A stretch of 64,000 bases of DNA, from the NCBI GenBank assembly GCA_000306725.1, contig CP003083.1, forward strand, positions 1,736,001 through 1,800,000, read 5' to 3'. Shown here in pieces: positions 8,624-17,684 of the stretch (the first letter of the stretch is position 1; each line of letters starts with the position of its first letter). The DNA is from Methanolobus psychrophilus R15. Lineage in GTDB: Archaea; Halobacteriota; Methanosarcinia; Methanosarcinales; Methanosarcinaceae. A program made the position numbers and the translations under genes. The notes under the pieces were generated by a model. The model had not been told where the DNA came from and did not search any database. It worked only from the letters and a program-made list of their open reading frames with translations.

Positions 8624-9658
8624 ATGACAGGGATACTTTTTGACGACATCGGCAGTTTTCCTCTGCCTCAGGGCATATCCAGGGACTGGATAAAGGAGAG
8701 CTTCTCCGGGGGAAAGAATAATGAGGAATTGTTTGCGGTCATACGCGATGCCTTCAGGCAGAAAGTGGATGCAGGTGTGGATGTGCCTACCTATCCACAG
8801 TATCAGGATATGAACGAGCAGTTCCTCTCTGTCATAAGGGATCCGGAGAAGTCAGAAGAGCCTTTCAAAGTAAAGCATTCTGCTGCCCGCATAATGGAGC
8901 TTGAGGCTATTGAGGCAGTGGCCAAAGATTACAGGGAGGAGCACGGCAAAAAGCCGGATGTGCGTGTCTGTGTTACAGGTCCCCTGGAACTCTATCTCAA
9001 GGAATTCGGCGGCACCGAGTATACGGATATACTTGACCTGTTAGCAGAGAGCGTGGACCGCTTTGTCAGTAATTCCATCTCCAATGCCCGTAATTTCAAC
9101 ATAAGGACAGTCTCAATCGATGAGCCCAGCATAGGCATCAACCCGCAGGTCATGTTCGATAACAATGAACTTATAAAGGCAATGGATATCGCCTGCAGGT
9201 CCGCGAAGAAGGGGGGGTGTGATGTGGAAGTACATCTGCACTCGCCCCTGCACTACACCCTGGCATGTCAATCTGATAACATCGGGGTCGTAGGTGTGGA
9301 ATCCGCGGCCACCCCATCCTATCTTGATCTTATAGACCGCAAGGAGCTTGAGGACAGTGACACATTCCTGCGCGTGGGCATTGCACGCACTGATGTTTTC
9401 AATCTTGTTGCCACCCTCAACGAAAAATATGACACCAATGTCTGGAAGGACCAGGCTCATATGACGGATATCGTGACACAGATGGAAACCCCGGCAGTAA
9501 TCACAAAGAGACTGGAGAAAGCGTATTCAATGTTTGGGGAATGCATCAGGTACGCAGGTCCGGACTGTGGTCTTGGTTCATGGCCAGACCAGGGGATAGC
9601 TGCACAATTGCTGAAAAATGTGGCAACATCGATGGCCGGTTTTAACAAAGGGCTGTAA
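8624..9658 (+). CDS. MetE-like (cobalamin-independent methionine synthase C-terminal type) methyltransferase
   Basis: A 344-residue TIM-barrel protein of the MetE_C/UROD superfamily. It shows IGSFPLP near the N-terminus, SIDEPSIG (about residue 165), VHLHSPLHY (about 202), VESAATPSY (about 226) and GPDCGLGSWPD near the C-terminus. In MetE, zinc is held by a His and Cys in an H-x-C motif, a Glu and a C-terminal Cys. Here the last Cys and a Glu are present, but the H-x-C cysteine is replaced (HLHS). Stand-alone archaeal MetE cores take methyl groups from methylcobalamin or corrinoid proteins, so a folate-independent methionine synthase or related thiol methyltransferase is likely. A TATA-like box at 8587-8598 implies a leaderless mRNA. 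Confidence 0.68.
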   Translation: MTGILFDDIGSFPLPQGISRDWIKESFSGGKNNEELFAVIRDAFRQKVDAGVDVPTYPQYQDMNEQFLSVIRDPEKSEEPFKVKHSAARIMELEAIEAVAKDYREEHGKKPDVRVCVTGPLELYLKEFGGTEYTDILDLLAESVDRFVSNSISNARNFNIRTVSIDEPSIGINPQVMFDNNELIKAMDIACRSAKKGGCDVEVHLHSPLHYTLACQSDNIGVVGVESAATPSYLDLIDRKELEDSDTFLRVGIARTDVFNLVATLNEKYDTNVWKDQAHMTDIVTQMETPAVITKRLEKAYSMFGECIRYAGPDCGLGSWPDQGIAAQLLKNVATSMAGFNKGL

Positions 9659-9701
9659 TTCCTGGCTAACAGGCCAGTTCACAGTCAATCCTGCCTTTGC
9701 T

Positions 9702-10784
9702 CTAAACCGGAAGGTTTTCGATTATCGCGTCAAGTTCCTGCATTACTATGTCTACGATACCTGATGTCAGATGAGCCTCGATGTATGCAGCAGCCAGCAA
9801 TATCATAAGAATAAATGCAGAAATCTTCCACAGGTATCGGGAAGTGATATACAGTTTGGCAGTTGCAAGGACCTCGGATACATCTTTCTTTAAGCTTTCA
9901 GGACTGTCCCCGAGAAATAATCCTTTGTCTGTAACTTCAAGGGACTGGATCCCGGCAAATCTGTAACCAAGTGCTGCAGCCAGCAATATTGCAGGTATCT
10001 CAATGATGCCGTGAGGCACTATAGATATGAAGAAATAGATTAGATTGTAGTTTATCCCGATAAGTATTCCTTTTACCCCGAACAGTTCATAGCCGGTCAG
10101 AGACCCGTTGAAAAGGAAGAAGGCCAGCAGTATCCCCATGAGAAGACCGTTCACTATCATTATCATAAAGGGTATCGTGTATGGGAGCATATAGGCGAAC
10201 ATCCGGTAGTCTTCCCGGGTATATCCACAGTATTTCCAGATACCTTCCTTTGCAGGGTCACTTATTTCGGGATAAGGGAAATCATCATCCAGGTTATGTG
10301 CAAGTTTCTGGAGCACCCTGTTGGCAGGCATCAGCATCCTTTCAAAAGCAATTGAAAAAGAAGCGTATATGCGGTTATTCGGCCTGAGCCGGATATCTGA
10401 CACCAGCAGGGGATGGATAAACAGGAACAGACCCGTGCCCACGGATGCGCTCAGGGCAGCTATGGAATTGAATATAAAAATGGCCCACATCGGACTGATA
10501 TATTGGGCGGTTACGACAACCTTGGCTGTTGCGGCAGTGGCCGTAGAAATTATGGCCTCGTTCACCGGGGCAGGCTCTGCTATGATAAACATGAAGGTGT
10601 AAAGAAGTATGCTGCAGACGAATGCTGTCACTACTGACATGGAGAAGGTTTTTACTGACCACAGGAGATCTTTATACCTTATGGAGAAAGAATGGCTGGC
10701 AGTGTCTGGCATGGTTGGGTGATTTATGGGAGTATTTATTGCATATTTATTTAAGATTGTTTTTATAATATCCAATCGATGCAT
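9702..10784 (-). CDS. SpoIIM/DUF95-like integral membrane protein
   Basis: A 360-residue membrane protein with about six hydrophobic segments. The motif PHGIIEIPAI (about residue 263), with the following Ala-rich helix, is the signature of the stage II sporulation M/DUF95 family. In archaea this family is widespread and of unknown function, often linked to membrane remodelling or transport. The N-terminal 24 residues are polar and the start is uncertain; an internal ATG at 10712 is an alternative and neither has a clear ribosome-binding site. It is divergent from the KaiC-like gene across about 70 nt of very A/T-rich sequence. Confidence 0.75.
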   Translation of the reverse strand: MHRLDIIKTILNKYAINTPINHPTMPDTASHSFSIRYKDLLWSVKTFSMSVVTAFVCSILLYTFMFIIAEPAPVNEAIISTATAATAKVVVTAQYISPMWAIFIFNSIAALSASVGTGLFLFIHPLLVSDIRLRPNNRIYASFSIAFERMLMPANRVLQKLAHNLDDDFPYPEISDPAKEGIWKYCGYTREDYRMFAYMLPYTIPFMIMIVNGLLMGILLAFFLFNGSLTGYELFGVKGILIGINYNLIYFFISIVPHGIIEIPAILLAAALGYRFAGIQSLEVTDKGLFLGDSPESLKKDVSEVLATAKLYITSRYLWKISAFILMILLAAAYIEAHLTSGIVDIVMQELDAIIENLPV

Positions 10785-10853
10785 TAAAATATATTGCAGT
10801 TTTATAATACTCGTAAAAGTATATTATCCTACTTATATACAGAGGTAGTATCT
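10785..10853. promoter_or_regulatory. Divergent promoter region, SpoIIM-like / KaiC-like
   Basis: A/T-rich spacer between two genes transcribed apart. TTTTATAATACTC at 10800-10812 is a candidate TATA box for the KaiC-like gene. AGAGGTAGTATCT immediately before 10854 supplies its ribosome-binding site. Confidence 0.4.
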
Positions 10854-11597
10854 ATGAGAATACCTACAGGAATAGAAGGATTTGATGATCTGGTACAGGG
10901 CGGTTTCCTGTCAGAAAGGGTCTATGTACTGAGCGGTCCGCCAGGCAGCGGGAAAACCACATTTGGAGTACAGTTCCTTGCACATGGCGCTTCCAGAGGT
11001 GAGGTCGGGTTATACGCGACATTGCTTGAATGCCCGCAGAACATCATTAATGACATGTCCAATTATACGATAAACATTGCTCCTCTGATCAAAATGCAGA
11101 AACTCCTCTTTGCAGATCTAGGTCCAAGAATGGAGTACGGGTACATGGATGAGATGAACGAGTTTGTGACAACGGACTATAACGTCGGCCGGGCATCCAT
11201 TGAAAGCGAGGCGCCGTCCCCTTCCATGGTCTTTAAGGAAATAGCTGCATACGTTTCAGAATATGACGTCAAGCGCCTTGTCATAGATTCGGTGTCAGCC
11301 ATAAGGTTCACTACAAACGATTTCTCCCTTCAGGAGAAGGAGATGAGCAGGTTCATACGCAACCTCAAGAAGCTTGGCTGTACTACCGTACTGTTGTCTG
11401 AGATGACGGATCCTACTGCGTATTCCACAGAGCAGTTTGCAGCACATGGTGTCATTTTCATGCACAATTTCCTGTATGACAAGACAATGACACGTGCCAT
11501 CCAGGTAATCAAAATGCGTGGCACAAGGCACGATTGCAACATGCGCTCTGTCAGTTTTACGGAAAAAGGCCTGAAGATCGAAGGTTATCTGGAATGA
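10854..11597 (+). CDS. KaiC-like RecA-superfamily ATPase
   Basis: A 247-residue single-domain ATPase. It starts MRIPTGIEGFDDLVQGG, the typical KaiC/GvpD-type entry, followed by Walker A GPPGSGKTTF (about residue 28) and a Walker B strand in KRLVIDSVSAI (about 142). The start at 10854 is chosen because it matches the family N-terminus and has an AGAGGT site; the frame is open upstream to 10794. Archaeal single-domain KaiC proteins act in signalling or regulation. The next gene follows by 10 nt and encodes a small protein that is a plausible partner. Confidence 0.85.
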   Translation: MRIPTGIEGFDDLVQGGFLSERVYVLSGPPGSGKTTFGVQFLAHGASRGEVGLYATLLECPQNIINDMSNYTINIAPLIKMQKLLFADLGPRMEYGYMDEMNEFVTTDYNVGRASIESEAPSPSMVFKEIAAYVSEYDVKRLVIDSVSAIRFTTNDFSLQEKEMSRFIRNLKKLGCTTVLLSEMTDPTAYSTEQFAAHGVIFMHNFLYDKTMTRAIQVIKMRGTRHDCNMRSVSFTEKGLKIEGYLE

Positions 11598-11607
11598 TGG
11601 TTGTCCT

Positions 11608-12123
11608 ATGGTCGCACTATTCAAAAAGGAAAAGGAGAATAAGGTAATATCCGAGGCCGACAGGGCTCATCTTGCTGAGGTTTCCCGGAAACTTGGGTTT
11701 GAAGTGGGTTACCACAGGCACTCGGAGATAGGCTGGGTCCAGGAGCAGCTCACAAGGCTTTACGGATTTGCCGATGAATATGATCTCCGGGATTTTGCAC
11801 GTGAGAACTATCTGCGTGGGAAAGAAGAAGGATCAAAGGCGAAAGAAAGAGACACGAAATCAGGATTAGTGGGTTCTGGTGTGGACAGCAGGACCGAAGG
11901 TACACCTGTGGCCTTTTCGATGGACCGTCCGGCTACAAATGCGCCTGCATCCTTTTCAAGGAGTGACTCCGGCTATAAGGTCCAGAGAACGACCATAGAG
12001 GCGTCCTCTGCTGCCATACAACAGCCCACTATGGTAGACCTGCCTGAAAACGTGAAGCTCACAAAAGCAGTTGAAATGCCTTCTATGCTGGAAGGCTCCA
12101 AACACCTTCTGCCCAAAAAGTAG
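11608..12123 (+). CDS. Conserved hypothetical protein linked to the KaiC-like ATPase
   Basis: 171 residues in two parts. Residues 1-75 look folded, with conserved-looking VSRKLGFEVGYHRH and IGWVQEQLTRLYGF segments. Residues 80-171 are Ser/Thr/Lys/Pro-rich and probably disordered. No enzymatic motif and no membrane segment is seen. It is 10 nt downstream of the KaiC-like gene and almost certainly in its operon, so an adaptor or effector role is a reasonable guess. It ends 1 nt from the convergent GTPase gene. Confidence 0.65.
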   Translation: MVALFKKEKENKVISEADRAHLAEVSRKLGFEVGYHRHSEIGWVQEQLTRLYGFADEYDLRDFARENYLRGKEEGSKAKERDTKSGLVGSGVDSRTEGTPVAFSMDRPATNAPASFSRSDSGYKVQRTTIEASSAAIQQPTMVDLPENVKLTKAVEMPSMLEGSKHLLPKK

Positions 12124-12124
12124 T

Positions 12125-13162
12125 TCACTGGCTATATCCGAAGGCAACGAATCTCTGCTTGCCATCGAGGTTTGCCAGGACGAACCTGTCATTTTTGCTA
12201 TAGGCTATTTCCTTTGTCCCTGCCAGTTCCAACAGGTACTTTTTCCCGGGCTTTGCTTTTTCCACACTTTGCCCTTCGTATTTTATACTCTTCACTTTTA
12301 GCGGTGCCGATTGCAGGCCAACGTAGGCGTGAAGCATATCCCCTACTGCAAATTCCTTTGATAATTGCGAAAGGGTACACTCAATAATGAGATCCTCCGA
12401 AACATTTTCCTCTGCGGACAGGATAAAACCTCTGTCTATATCTTTTGACTGCACATTCTTGAGCGCAAGGCCGACCCTTGCACCAGCCGGAGCTGTCTTA
12501 ACGTCCACATCATGCATCTGGATGGAGCGGATCTCCAGGTCCTTTTTGGCCGGATAGGCCACCATCTTATCCTTGGCATGTATGGTTCCCTGTGACACGA
12601 CTCCCAGTACCACGCATCCTATTCCGGTGACATTGAAGGACTGGTCGATGACAATCCGTGCAGGAAGGCTGTCTAGGCTCCTTTGCTCGGCGTCCACCAG
12701 GTCTCCCATGGAGAAGATCAGTTCCTTGAGCTCTTCCATGCCCTCAAAGCTAGTTGTGGAAATGGTATGGTACTGCCAGTTCTCAAGCGCTGTTCCTTTT
12801 GTAATCTTTTTGAGTTTCTCTTTCATTTCCTCAAGAGCCAGCGGATATGACAGGTCTGCTTTGGTCTGGACAACGATACCATGCTTATACCCTAAAAGGT
12901 CAAGGGAAATGATACATTCGGCCGCAAGAGGGTCGAGTCCATGCGGTGGTATGCACAGTATGGCTATATCTGAAAGGTTAAGTGCTGTCAGGAGGGATTT
13001 CACGGATGCCGGATACCCGGTCGCATCAATGGTCGTGAGCACCCGGTCATTCTTGGCATAGTCATACATCGTGATGTCAGTAACACTGCCCTTTTTGCCC
13101 AGTTTCCCGGCAAGAGTGGTCTTCCCGCTCTTTTCACTTCCAATGATGGCAATTTTAGTCAT
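12125..13162 (-). CDS. EF-Tu/SelB-like translation GTPase paralogue
   Basis: A 345-residue GTPase. The P-loop GSEKSGKTTL is at residue 8, the G3-like DATGYP at about 47 and the G4-like TKAD at about 96 (normally NKxD). A beta-barrel domain resembling EF-Tu domain 2 follows (about residues 175-260), then a third barrel. Archaeal genomes lacking selenocysteine often carry such SelB-like or EF-Tu-domain-2 proteins of unknown role. The altered G4 and the short effector loop argue against a working elongation factor. It stands between convergent and same-strand genes without tight coupling. Confidence 0.7.
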   Translation of the reverse strand: MTKIAIIGSEKSGKTTLAGKLGKKGSVTDITMYDYAKNDRVLTTIDATGYPASVKSLLTALNLSDIAILCIPPHGLDPLAAECIISLDLLGYKHGIVVQTKADLSYPLALEEMKEKLKKITKGTALENWQYHTISTTSFEGMEELKELIFSMGDLVDAEQRSLDSLPARIVIDQSFNVTGIGCVVLGVVSQGTIHAKDKMVAYPAKKDLEIRSIQMHDVDVKTAPAGARVGLALKNVQSKDIDRGFILSAEENVSEDLIIECTLSQLSKEFAVGDMLHAYVGLQSAPLKVKSIKYEGQSVEKAKPGKKYLLELAGTKEIAYSKNDRFVLANLDGKQRFVAFGYSQ

Positions 13163-13217
13163 GTGAGTATCCTCCAGTATGGTCTTACGAATAAATGTTT
13201 ATGCATATATTTCTTTT

Positions 13218-14375
13218 TCACGACCAGAGCTGGCCTTCGATTATACCAAGGGTCTTGTCTGTTGTACTCTTGTTCACTTTCCTGATCTTGACCACATATT
13301 CATCCCCGATGAGCTCTGGTGAGCCGAAGATGACATCAAGACCAAGCCTTTCAAGATACATTCTGAATTTATCTATAGTGCTTACTTCTCTCACCCTTAT
13401 CTGCACATCCTCCCATAGGCGCTCGCCTTCCTGCACATGCATAATCGATTCTCTCATGGGGATAAGTATGCTTTTACCTAGCATGAGGCATCTTTTCTCA
13501 AGATCTTCCTCGCTCTCGTTCCATTCGACTGATTGGAACCCCTCTCTGACAACTCTTGCAAAGAGGTAATCCTTGCCTGATTCGTTATAGAACCTGAACC
13601 CCTGGCGCAGATCAGCACAATTGGTTTCTGAGGTTGTGTATTTTAATGGTTGCAATACCATTGCAGGGTCTTTGATTATAACGCCCTCACGTTCCTTTTT
13701 GCCTAGTTCCAGGATTATATCCCGTATCCCTTCAGCAGCTTCAGATACTTCGAACTCGCCAAGAAGTTCGACCTGAGTCAAACCATAATCAGCAGCAAGT
13801 TCCCTTCTCTCATGAACAGGCAGGGGAATCCCTTCTTTAGATCGGATGTCAAAAACAAAGAACTCGAGCGAATCCACCTCATAAATATGCTTTGGTACAT
13901 AGGGGTTATCAGGTCCCACCATCTCACCGTAGACCACATATTCAGGATGGTCCTTAAAAAGATCATGTTCAAGCAGGTAGTCGGCACGCTCGCTGGAGTA
14001 TGGGCAGACGTGGCCGCTGCGAGTAAAAGCAATAAGTTCCCTTTTATGTTCGATGACACGGACATTGTATCCATTCATCTTCTCTTCAACAGCAACAGCA
14101 TCGATACTCGCAAAATGACTCTTGATGGCAGGAGCAAGCATAATAGCCCTTTTTATCTTCGGGAATCCCTGCACGAACTCAAAGCCATTCCCTTTTTTGA
14201 CAAGTACACTGCCCTCATCAATTTTCCCAACACTGTTGCTGAACCGGAATAAATCCTCATATTCACCCCAGTCCTGCAGTAGCACCTTCTTTTCAAGAAG
14301 TTCTGAAAATCTGGAAGGCGACAGGCCGAAAGCCTCTGTCGCCTTTTTTATATCCATTTCAGTCCCATTGTCCAT
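13218..14375 (-). CDS. ATP-dependent RNA ligase, Rnl3 (Pab1020/MthRnl) family
   Basis: 385 residues, the usual family length. Nucleotidyltransferase motifs are in order: motif I EEKMNG (about residue 97, with the lysine that is adenylylated), GEMVGPDNPY (about 150), EFFVFDIRSKEG (about 170), EGVIIKDP (about 235) and motif V LKYTT (about 247). These homodimeric ligases join 5'-phosphate and 3'-OH RNA ends and can circularise RNA in archaea. An AGGA site precedes the first ATG; a second in-frame ATG is 6 codons in. It lies within a 9-kb neighbourhood holding two more RNA-end-processing genes (KptA, RtcA). Confidence 0.85.
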   Translation of the reverse strand: MDNGTEMDIKKATEAFGLSPSRFSELLEKKVLLQDWGEYEDLFRFSNSVGKIDEGSVLVKKGNGFEFVQGFPKIKRAIMLAPAIKSHFASIDAVAVEEKMNGYNVRVIEHKRELIAFTRSGHVCPYSSERADYLLEHDLFKDHPEYVVYGEMVGPDNPYVPKHIYEVDSLEFFVFDIRSKEGIPLPVHERRELAADYGLTQVELLGEFEVSEAAEGIRDIILELGKKEREGVIIKDPAMVLQPLKYTTSETNCADLRQGFRFYNESGKDYLFARVVREGFQSVEWNESEEDLEKRCLMLGKSILIPMRESIMHVQEGERLWEDVQIRVREVSTIDKFRMYLERLGLDVIFGSPELIGDEYVVKIRKVNKSTTDKTLGIIEGQLWS

Positions 14376-14396
14376 ATATTCCTGTTACGGCACTGC

Positions 14397-15173
14397 TTAT
14401 TGCGCAAGCCCGTTGACGATATTTCTCCTTGTAACAAGCCCTACCATCTGTTCTTCAAGGTTTACGACCGGCACGCCGCCTATATTCTCATCAAGCATGA
14501 GTTTTGCGACGTCCTTTACGGGTGTATTGGTATAAACGGTCTTGACACCCATTTTCATTATATCCTCGACAATGAGGTTCTTGATACGTGCATCCTGCTT
14601 ATTGCCATCGACAATGTCACGGAACGAACGCATTGCTTTGGCAATGTCCTTCTCTGTGACTATCCCTACCAGCTTGTCGTCATCTATCACAGGCACCCTT
14701 CCGATATTATTGTCCAGCATGAGACGTCTTACATGGCTCACGCGGTCAGCGGGGTGTGCGACAATAGGGTTCTTTTGCATCACTTCAGCCACATATCCCT
14801 TCAGGTCGTTGTTCCTGAGAAGTTCTGTCGGAGTCACCCAGCCAAGGACCTTTTCATTCTCAACTACGATCATCACCCCGCCGTTGCGGGCCATGAGGGT
14901 GACGGCATCTGTTACCTTGGTATCCGGGAGCACTTTTACGTAATTGTCAGAGACAGCTGTTGCAACATGCAGGGCAGATGCCGGCATACTTCCCTTCTTG
15001 CGGGTCCCAAGCTCTTTTGTAAGGTTTCTCATGGTGAGCACGCCCATGATCTTGTGATCATGCGTGACAAGGAGACGCCTTGTTCCCTTCTTTTCCATGA
15101 TGTCAAGTGCATGAGAGATGGTAGCTGACTTATCTATATTCACAGGTTCTGTCATGATGTCCTTTACTTCCAT
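14397..15173 (-). CDS. Four-CBS-domain protein (first of three)
   Basis: 258 residues made of four CBS motifs, i.e. two Bateman modules: [19 protein letters not shown], then three further repeats ending near GLAQ at the C-terminus. No catalytic or DNA-binding domain is attached. CBS pairs usually bind AMP, ATP, SAM or NADH and act as energy or metabolite sensors. A GAGGGA site lies 7 nt before the ATG. It forms a run of three same-strand CBS genes with the next two entries, though the spacers (70 and 725 nt) suggest separate transcripts. Confidence 0.88.
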   Translation of the reverse strand: MEVKDIMTEPVNIDKSATISHALDIMEKKGTRRLLVTHDHKIMGVLTMRNLTKELGTRKKGSMPASALHVATAVSDNYVKVLPDTKVTDAVTLMARNGGVMIVVENEKVLGWVTPTELLRNNDLKGYVAEVMQKNPIVAHPADRVSHVRRLMLDNNIGRVPVIDDDKLVGIVTEKDIAKAMRSFRDIVDGNKQDARIKNLIVEDIMKMGVKTVYTNTPVKDVAKLMLDENIGGVPVVNLEEQMVGLVTRRNIVNGLAQ

Positions 15174-15243
15174 AATTTTTCCCTCTATGTATTAAATTCT
15201 GTATGCTCTCACATTTTTAGCTTGTGCGCTTCTGTTCCGGCAT

Positions 15244-16086
15244 TTATTGAGCGGCCCGGAGTATATCTTTCCTGCCTATCATGCTCACGATCTCATCCCG
15301 ATTAATAACAGGAAGGCTGATAACATGCTCATCCAGCATGACCTTTGCAGCATCGACCAACAGGTCGTCGACAGCTACACCGGATGGGAGGTCCATCATA
15401 ATGTCTTCGGCCACGAGCGGGACGTCTTTGATGTACCTGTATGTCTTCTGGCCGGCGGGGGTAGACCTGCGTGCCATCTTTATGCTCTTTGACTGCATAT
15501 TACCCTCATTATCCACCATGATGTTCAGTGCCACATTGCTTGTGGTGATTATCCCGACGGCCTCGTTGGAATCATCGGTGACTATCACCCTGTTGACCTC
15601 GTATTTTTCCATCTCCTGGACAACATGGTTTATCGTGTGGTGCCTGTGCACAAAGATAATGTCATCTCCCATTACGTCCGATACCCGCATTTTAATATCC
15701 GGTTGTTGGGATACATATTTCATGATGTCTGTTCCCGTGACTATTCCCACTATATTATCCTTCACAACAACAAGTGAGTTGATACCATTCTCCAGCATCA
15801 GGTTGCTTGCCTGGGAAATCGAGGCATCCGGATAGATCGATATCGGAGCATCATTCATCACCATGTTGACCGGGATCTTGTCTATCGGTCTTCTACGCCA
15901 CATCGGTTCTGCCTGTGCAAGCTTTCTGCTCAGGTCGGTCTTTGTGACTATACCGACCATCTTCCCGTCCTTGGCCACCACAAGGGTGCTTATCTTATGT
16001 TTCAGCATTAGGTTCCTTGCATATGCCACGTTCTCTTCCGGTGCTATTGTGAATACCGGTGAACTCATAATGTCTCCAACATTCAT
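15244..16086 (-). CDS. Four-CBS-domain protein (second of three)
   Basis: 280 residues with four CBS motifs (IMSSPVFTIAPEENVAYARN at the N-terminus, then around residues 75, 140 and 220). Between motifs 3 and 4 there is a basic linker (KSIKMARRSTPAGQKT) not present in the first paralogue. A TGGAGG site precedes the ATG by 8 nt. The protein shares architecture with the 14397 gene and probably arose by duplication; ligands are unknown. Confidence 0.88.
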   Translation of the reverse strand: MNVGDIMSSPVFTIAPEENVAYARNLMLKHKISTLVVAKDGKMVGIVTKTDLSRKLAQAEPMWRRRPIDKIPVNMVMNDAPISIYPDASISQASNLMLENGINSLVVVKDNIVGIVTGTDIMKYVSQQPDIKMRVSDVMGDDIIFVHRHHTINHVVQEMEKYEVNRVIVTDDSNEAVGIITTSNVALNIMVDNEGNMQSKSIKMARRSTPAGQKTYRYIKDVPLVAEDIMMDLPSGVAVDDLLVDAAKVMLDEHVISLPVINRDEIVSMIGRKDILRAAQ

Positions 16087-16811
16087 GGTGTTCCTCCATC
16101 TAAATGTTTTGAATATCCTCGTTCTTTCTAATATCGTGCGCAGAAAACACCGACATTGATTTTAAAGGTGCTTCCCATATCGTTCTGTTCATGCACTGGC
16201 AGGCAGAACCATTCTCATAGTCCCGTTAAGGGCTATGACAGATCCTTTCCGGACAGCCTGTTACTGGAGATTGTTTTTCATTTACAACAGTACTACCTCC
16301 ACTATTCTCACTAAGCATGATCATCGGGAATAAGATAGCCACAGCACGCTGAGGTTCAGTACATCAGTAGTTGCCGGCATGCTTCTCATCTTTGGTATTA
16401 TATGGTTAATTCTTTGGAGTTTCTTGTCCATTGTTTAAACCACACATTATCAGGCACTTTGCTATCCTCTGTGATCTCAAAGGCCAATTCCTTAAACAGA
16501 CTAGAGGAAATTAATAAGATGTCAAGTGTATAATATTGCACTGTTCTGTCAACGGCAATCCAGACATCAGATAGTTCCTGTGGTCCCGGAGCAGCGGCCT
16601 TTTGCTAAAGAGCTCTTTTAGTGTGCATATGAATAATAATGCCTGCCTAAGCATGTGCTTTTTGTAAGCACGAATAATGCTTTTCCTGTAAGGTCCGCAA
16701 AGCTACTTTCCATTGCTTTAAAAATCGATACATACCTTTTTCCATCATATATCGGGACAGACATTCATTTCACCAGCTTTCGTGTGTCCTTATTTTCTGA
16801 CCAGCATAAAA
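16087..16811. other. 725-nt gap between CBS genes, contains a probable gene relic
   Basis: No intact gene is seen. The minus strand between 16398 and 16604 carries a protein-like open frame without a start codon, listed separately. The rest is A/T-rich and shows no rRNA, tRNA or long repeat. Confidence 0.4.
16398..16604 (-). pseudogene. Possible relic of an unknown gene
   Basis: The minus-strand frame is open for 69 codons and reads like protein (..GPQELSDVWIAVDRT.., ..KELAFEITEDSKVPDN.., ..NVWFKQWTRNSKELTI, then TAA), but it has no ATG, GTG or TTG at its 5' end. An in-frame TAG at 16605-16607 is preceded by an in-frame ATG seven codons earlier, and another TAG lies further up. In Methanosarcinaceae TAG can encode pyrrolysine, but two amber codons close together in a short unidentified frame favour decay. 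Family not recognised. Confidence 0.3.
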
Positions 16812-17414
16812 CTAGTCATAGTAACCTTCTTCCTCACTGCAGTCCTCACACAGGTTGAGCCCGTTGACCTCTTTCAGGTTGTCAGCCATGGCACCGCAAC
16901 GCTGGCAGATGCCACGCTCCACATCGGTCTCCCTCAGGAAGTCTCCTTCACGGTGCAATTCTATCAGGTTCTGGAGGATGGTGTTAAGTCCCGGGGAGAT
17001 TGCCATGATATCCCTGTATGTGATCATTCCCAGTATTATGTTACCATCCATCACTGCAAGCCTGCGTATATCCGACTTGACCATGAGCTCAGCTGCTTCG
17101 ATAATTCCTGTAGAGGGTCTGATCGATATTATCGGGGAGGACATAATGCTCCTAGCATTCATCTCTCCGGGAAGCCTGTTCTTTGCAACAGTCTTGGAAA
17201 CAACATCCTTCTCGGTGATTATGCCGACGATGTCACCATCATTCACCACAATAACACTGTCTGAATTGCGGTCAGTCATCTCCCGGGCAACTTCAAGTAC
17301 GGTAGTGTCAGCATCCATGACAAAGATATCCTTTGTCATCAATTCTTTGACAGACATCTCGTTCTGTATCTCTTTTATCGAGACGTCGGTTTCCAAATCC
17401 CTTTGTGCGTTCAA
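16812..17414 (-). CDS. CBS-domain-pair protein with C-terminal zinc ribbon (third of three)
   Basis: 200 residues: two CBS motifs (MTKDIFVMDADTTVLEVAR at about 25 and IMSSPIISIRPSTGIIEAAE at about 90), then a C-terminal CQRCG...CEDC zinc ribbon (about residues 171-195). The start is TTG at 17414, supported by GGAAGG 8 nt upstream; the next ATG would remove 18 residues. CBS-plus-zinc-ribbon proteins may bind nucleic acid or protein in a ligand-dependent way; this is inference. Confidence 0.85.
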   Translation of the reverse strand: MNAQRDLETDVSIKEIQNEMSVKELMTKDIFVMDADTTVLEVAREMTDRNSDSVIVVNDGDIVGIITEKDVVSKTVAKNRLPGEMNARSIMSSPIISIRPSTGIIEAAELMVKSDIRRLAVMDGNIILGMITYRDIMAISPGLNTILQNLIELHREGDFLRETDVERGICQRCGAMADNLKEVNGLNLCEDCSEEEGYYD

Positions 17415-17631
17415 GACCCTTACCTTCCTTTAAAGCCAGGAGTTAAGAATTGGTCACTAATAGTCCACAGTTAAAATGTCGAGTTAATTGTATTTATAGA
17501 TGTTCATGCATTTCTTTCCATGGTAAAAGGGCTCAGATGGGATGAACAAAATGTTTCACCTGGTAGAAAATCAGGACCCGGAAGGTGCAAGGACAAAACC
17601 CCGGTAAATATCCTGCAATCAGGTAAGAGCA

Positions 17632-17661
17632 TGGAACACCGTAGTCCCGGTGAGTGTTCCA
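17632..17661. terminator. Hairpin after the RPA gene
   Basis: TGGAACAC (17632-17639) pairs with GTGTTCCA (17654-17661), enclosing a smaller CG-rich stem. It lies just beyond the RPA stop on the minus strand. No strong T-tract follows on that strand, so its role as terminator is uncertain. Confidence 0.35.
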
Positions 17662-17684
17662 TCAGACAACCGCTGAACTCTTAC

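Noticed and set aside
14400-15128. 242-codon plus-strand ORF opposite the CBS gene
   Set aside because: Antisense to four clean CBS motifs; composition rich in His and Cys as expected of a shadow frame.
16379-16438. Short plus-strand hydrophobic ORF (MLLIFGIIWLILW)
   Set aside because: It has 19 codons, no ribosome-binding site, and overlaps the more protein-like minus-strand frame.
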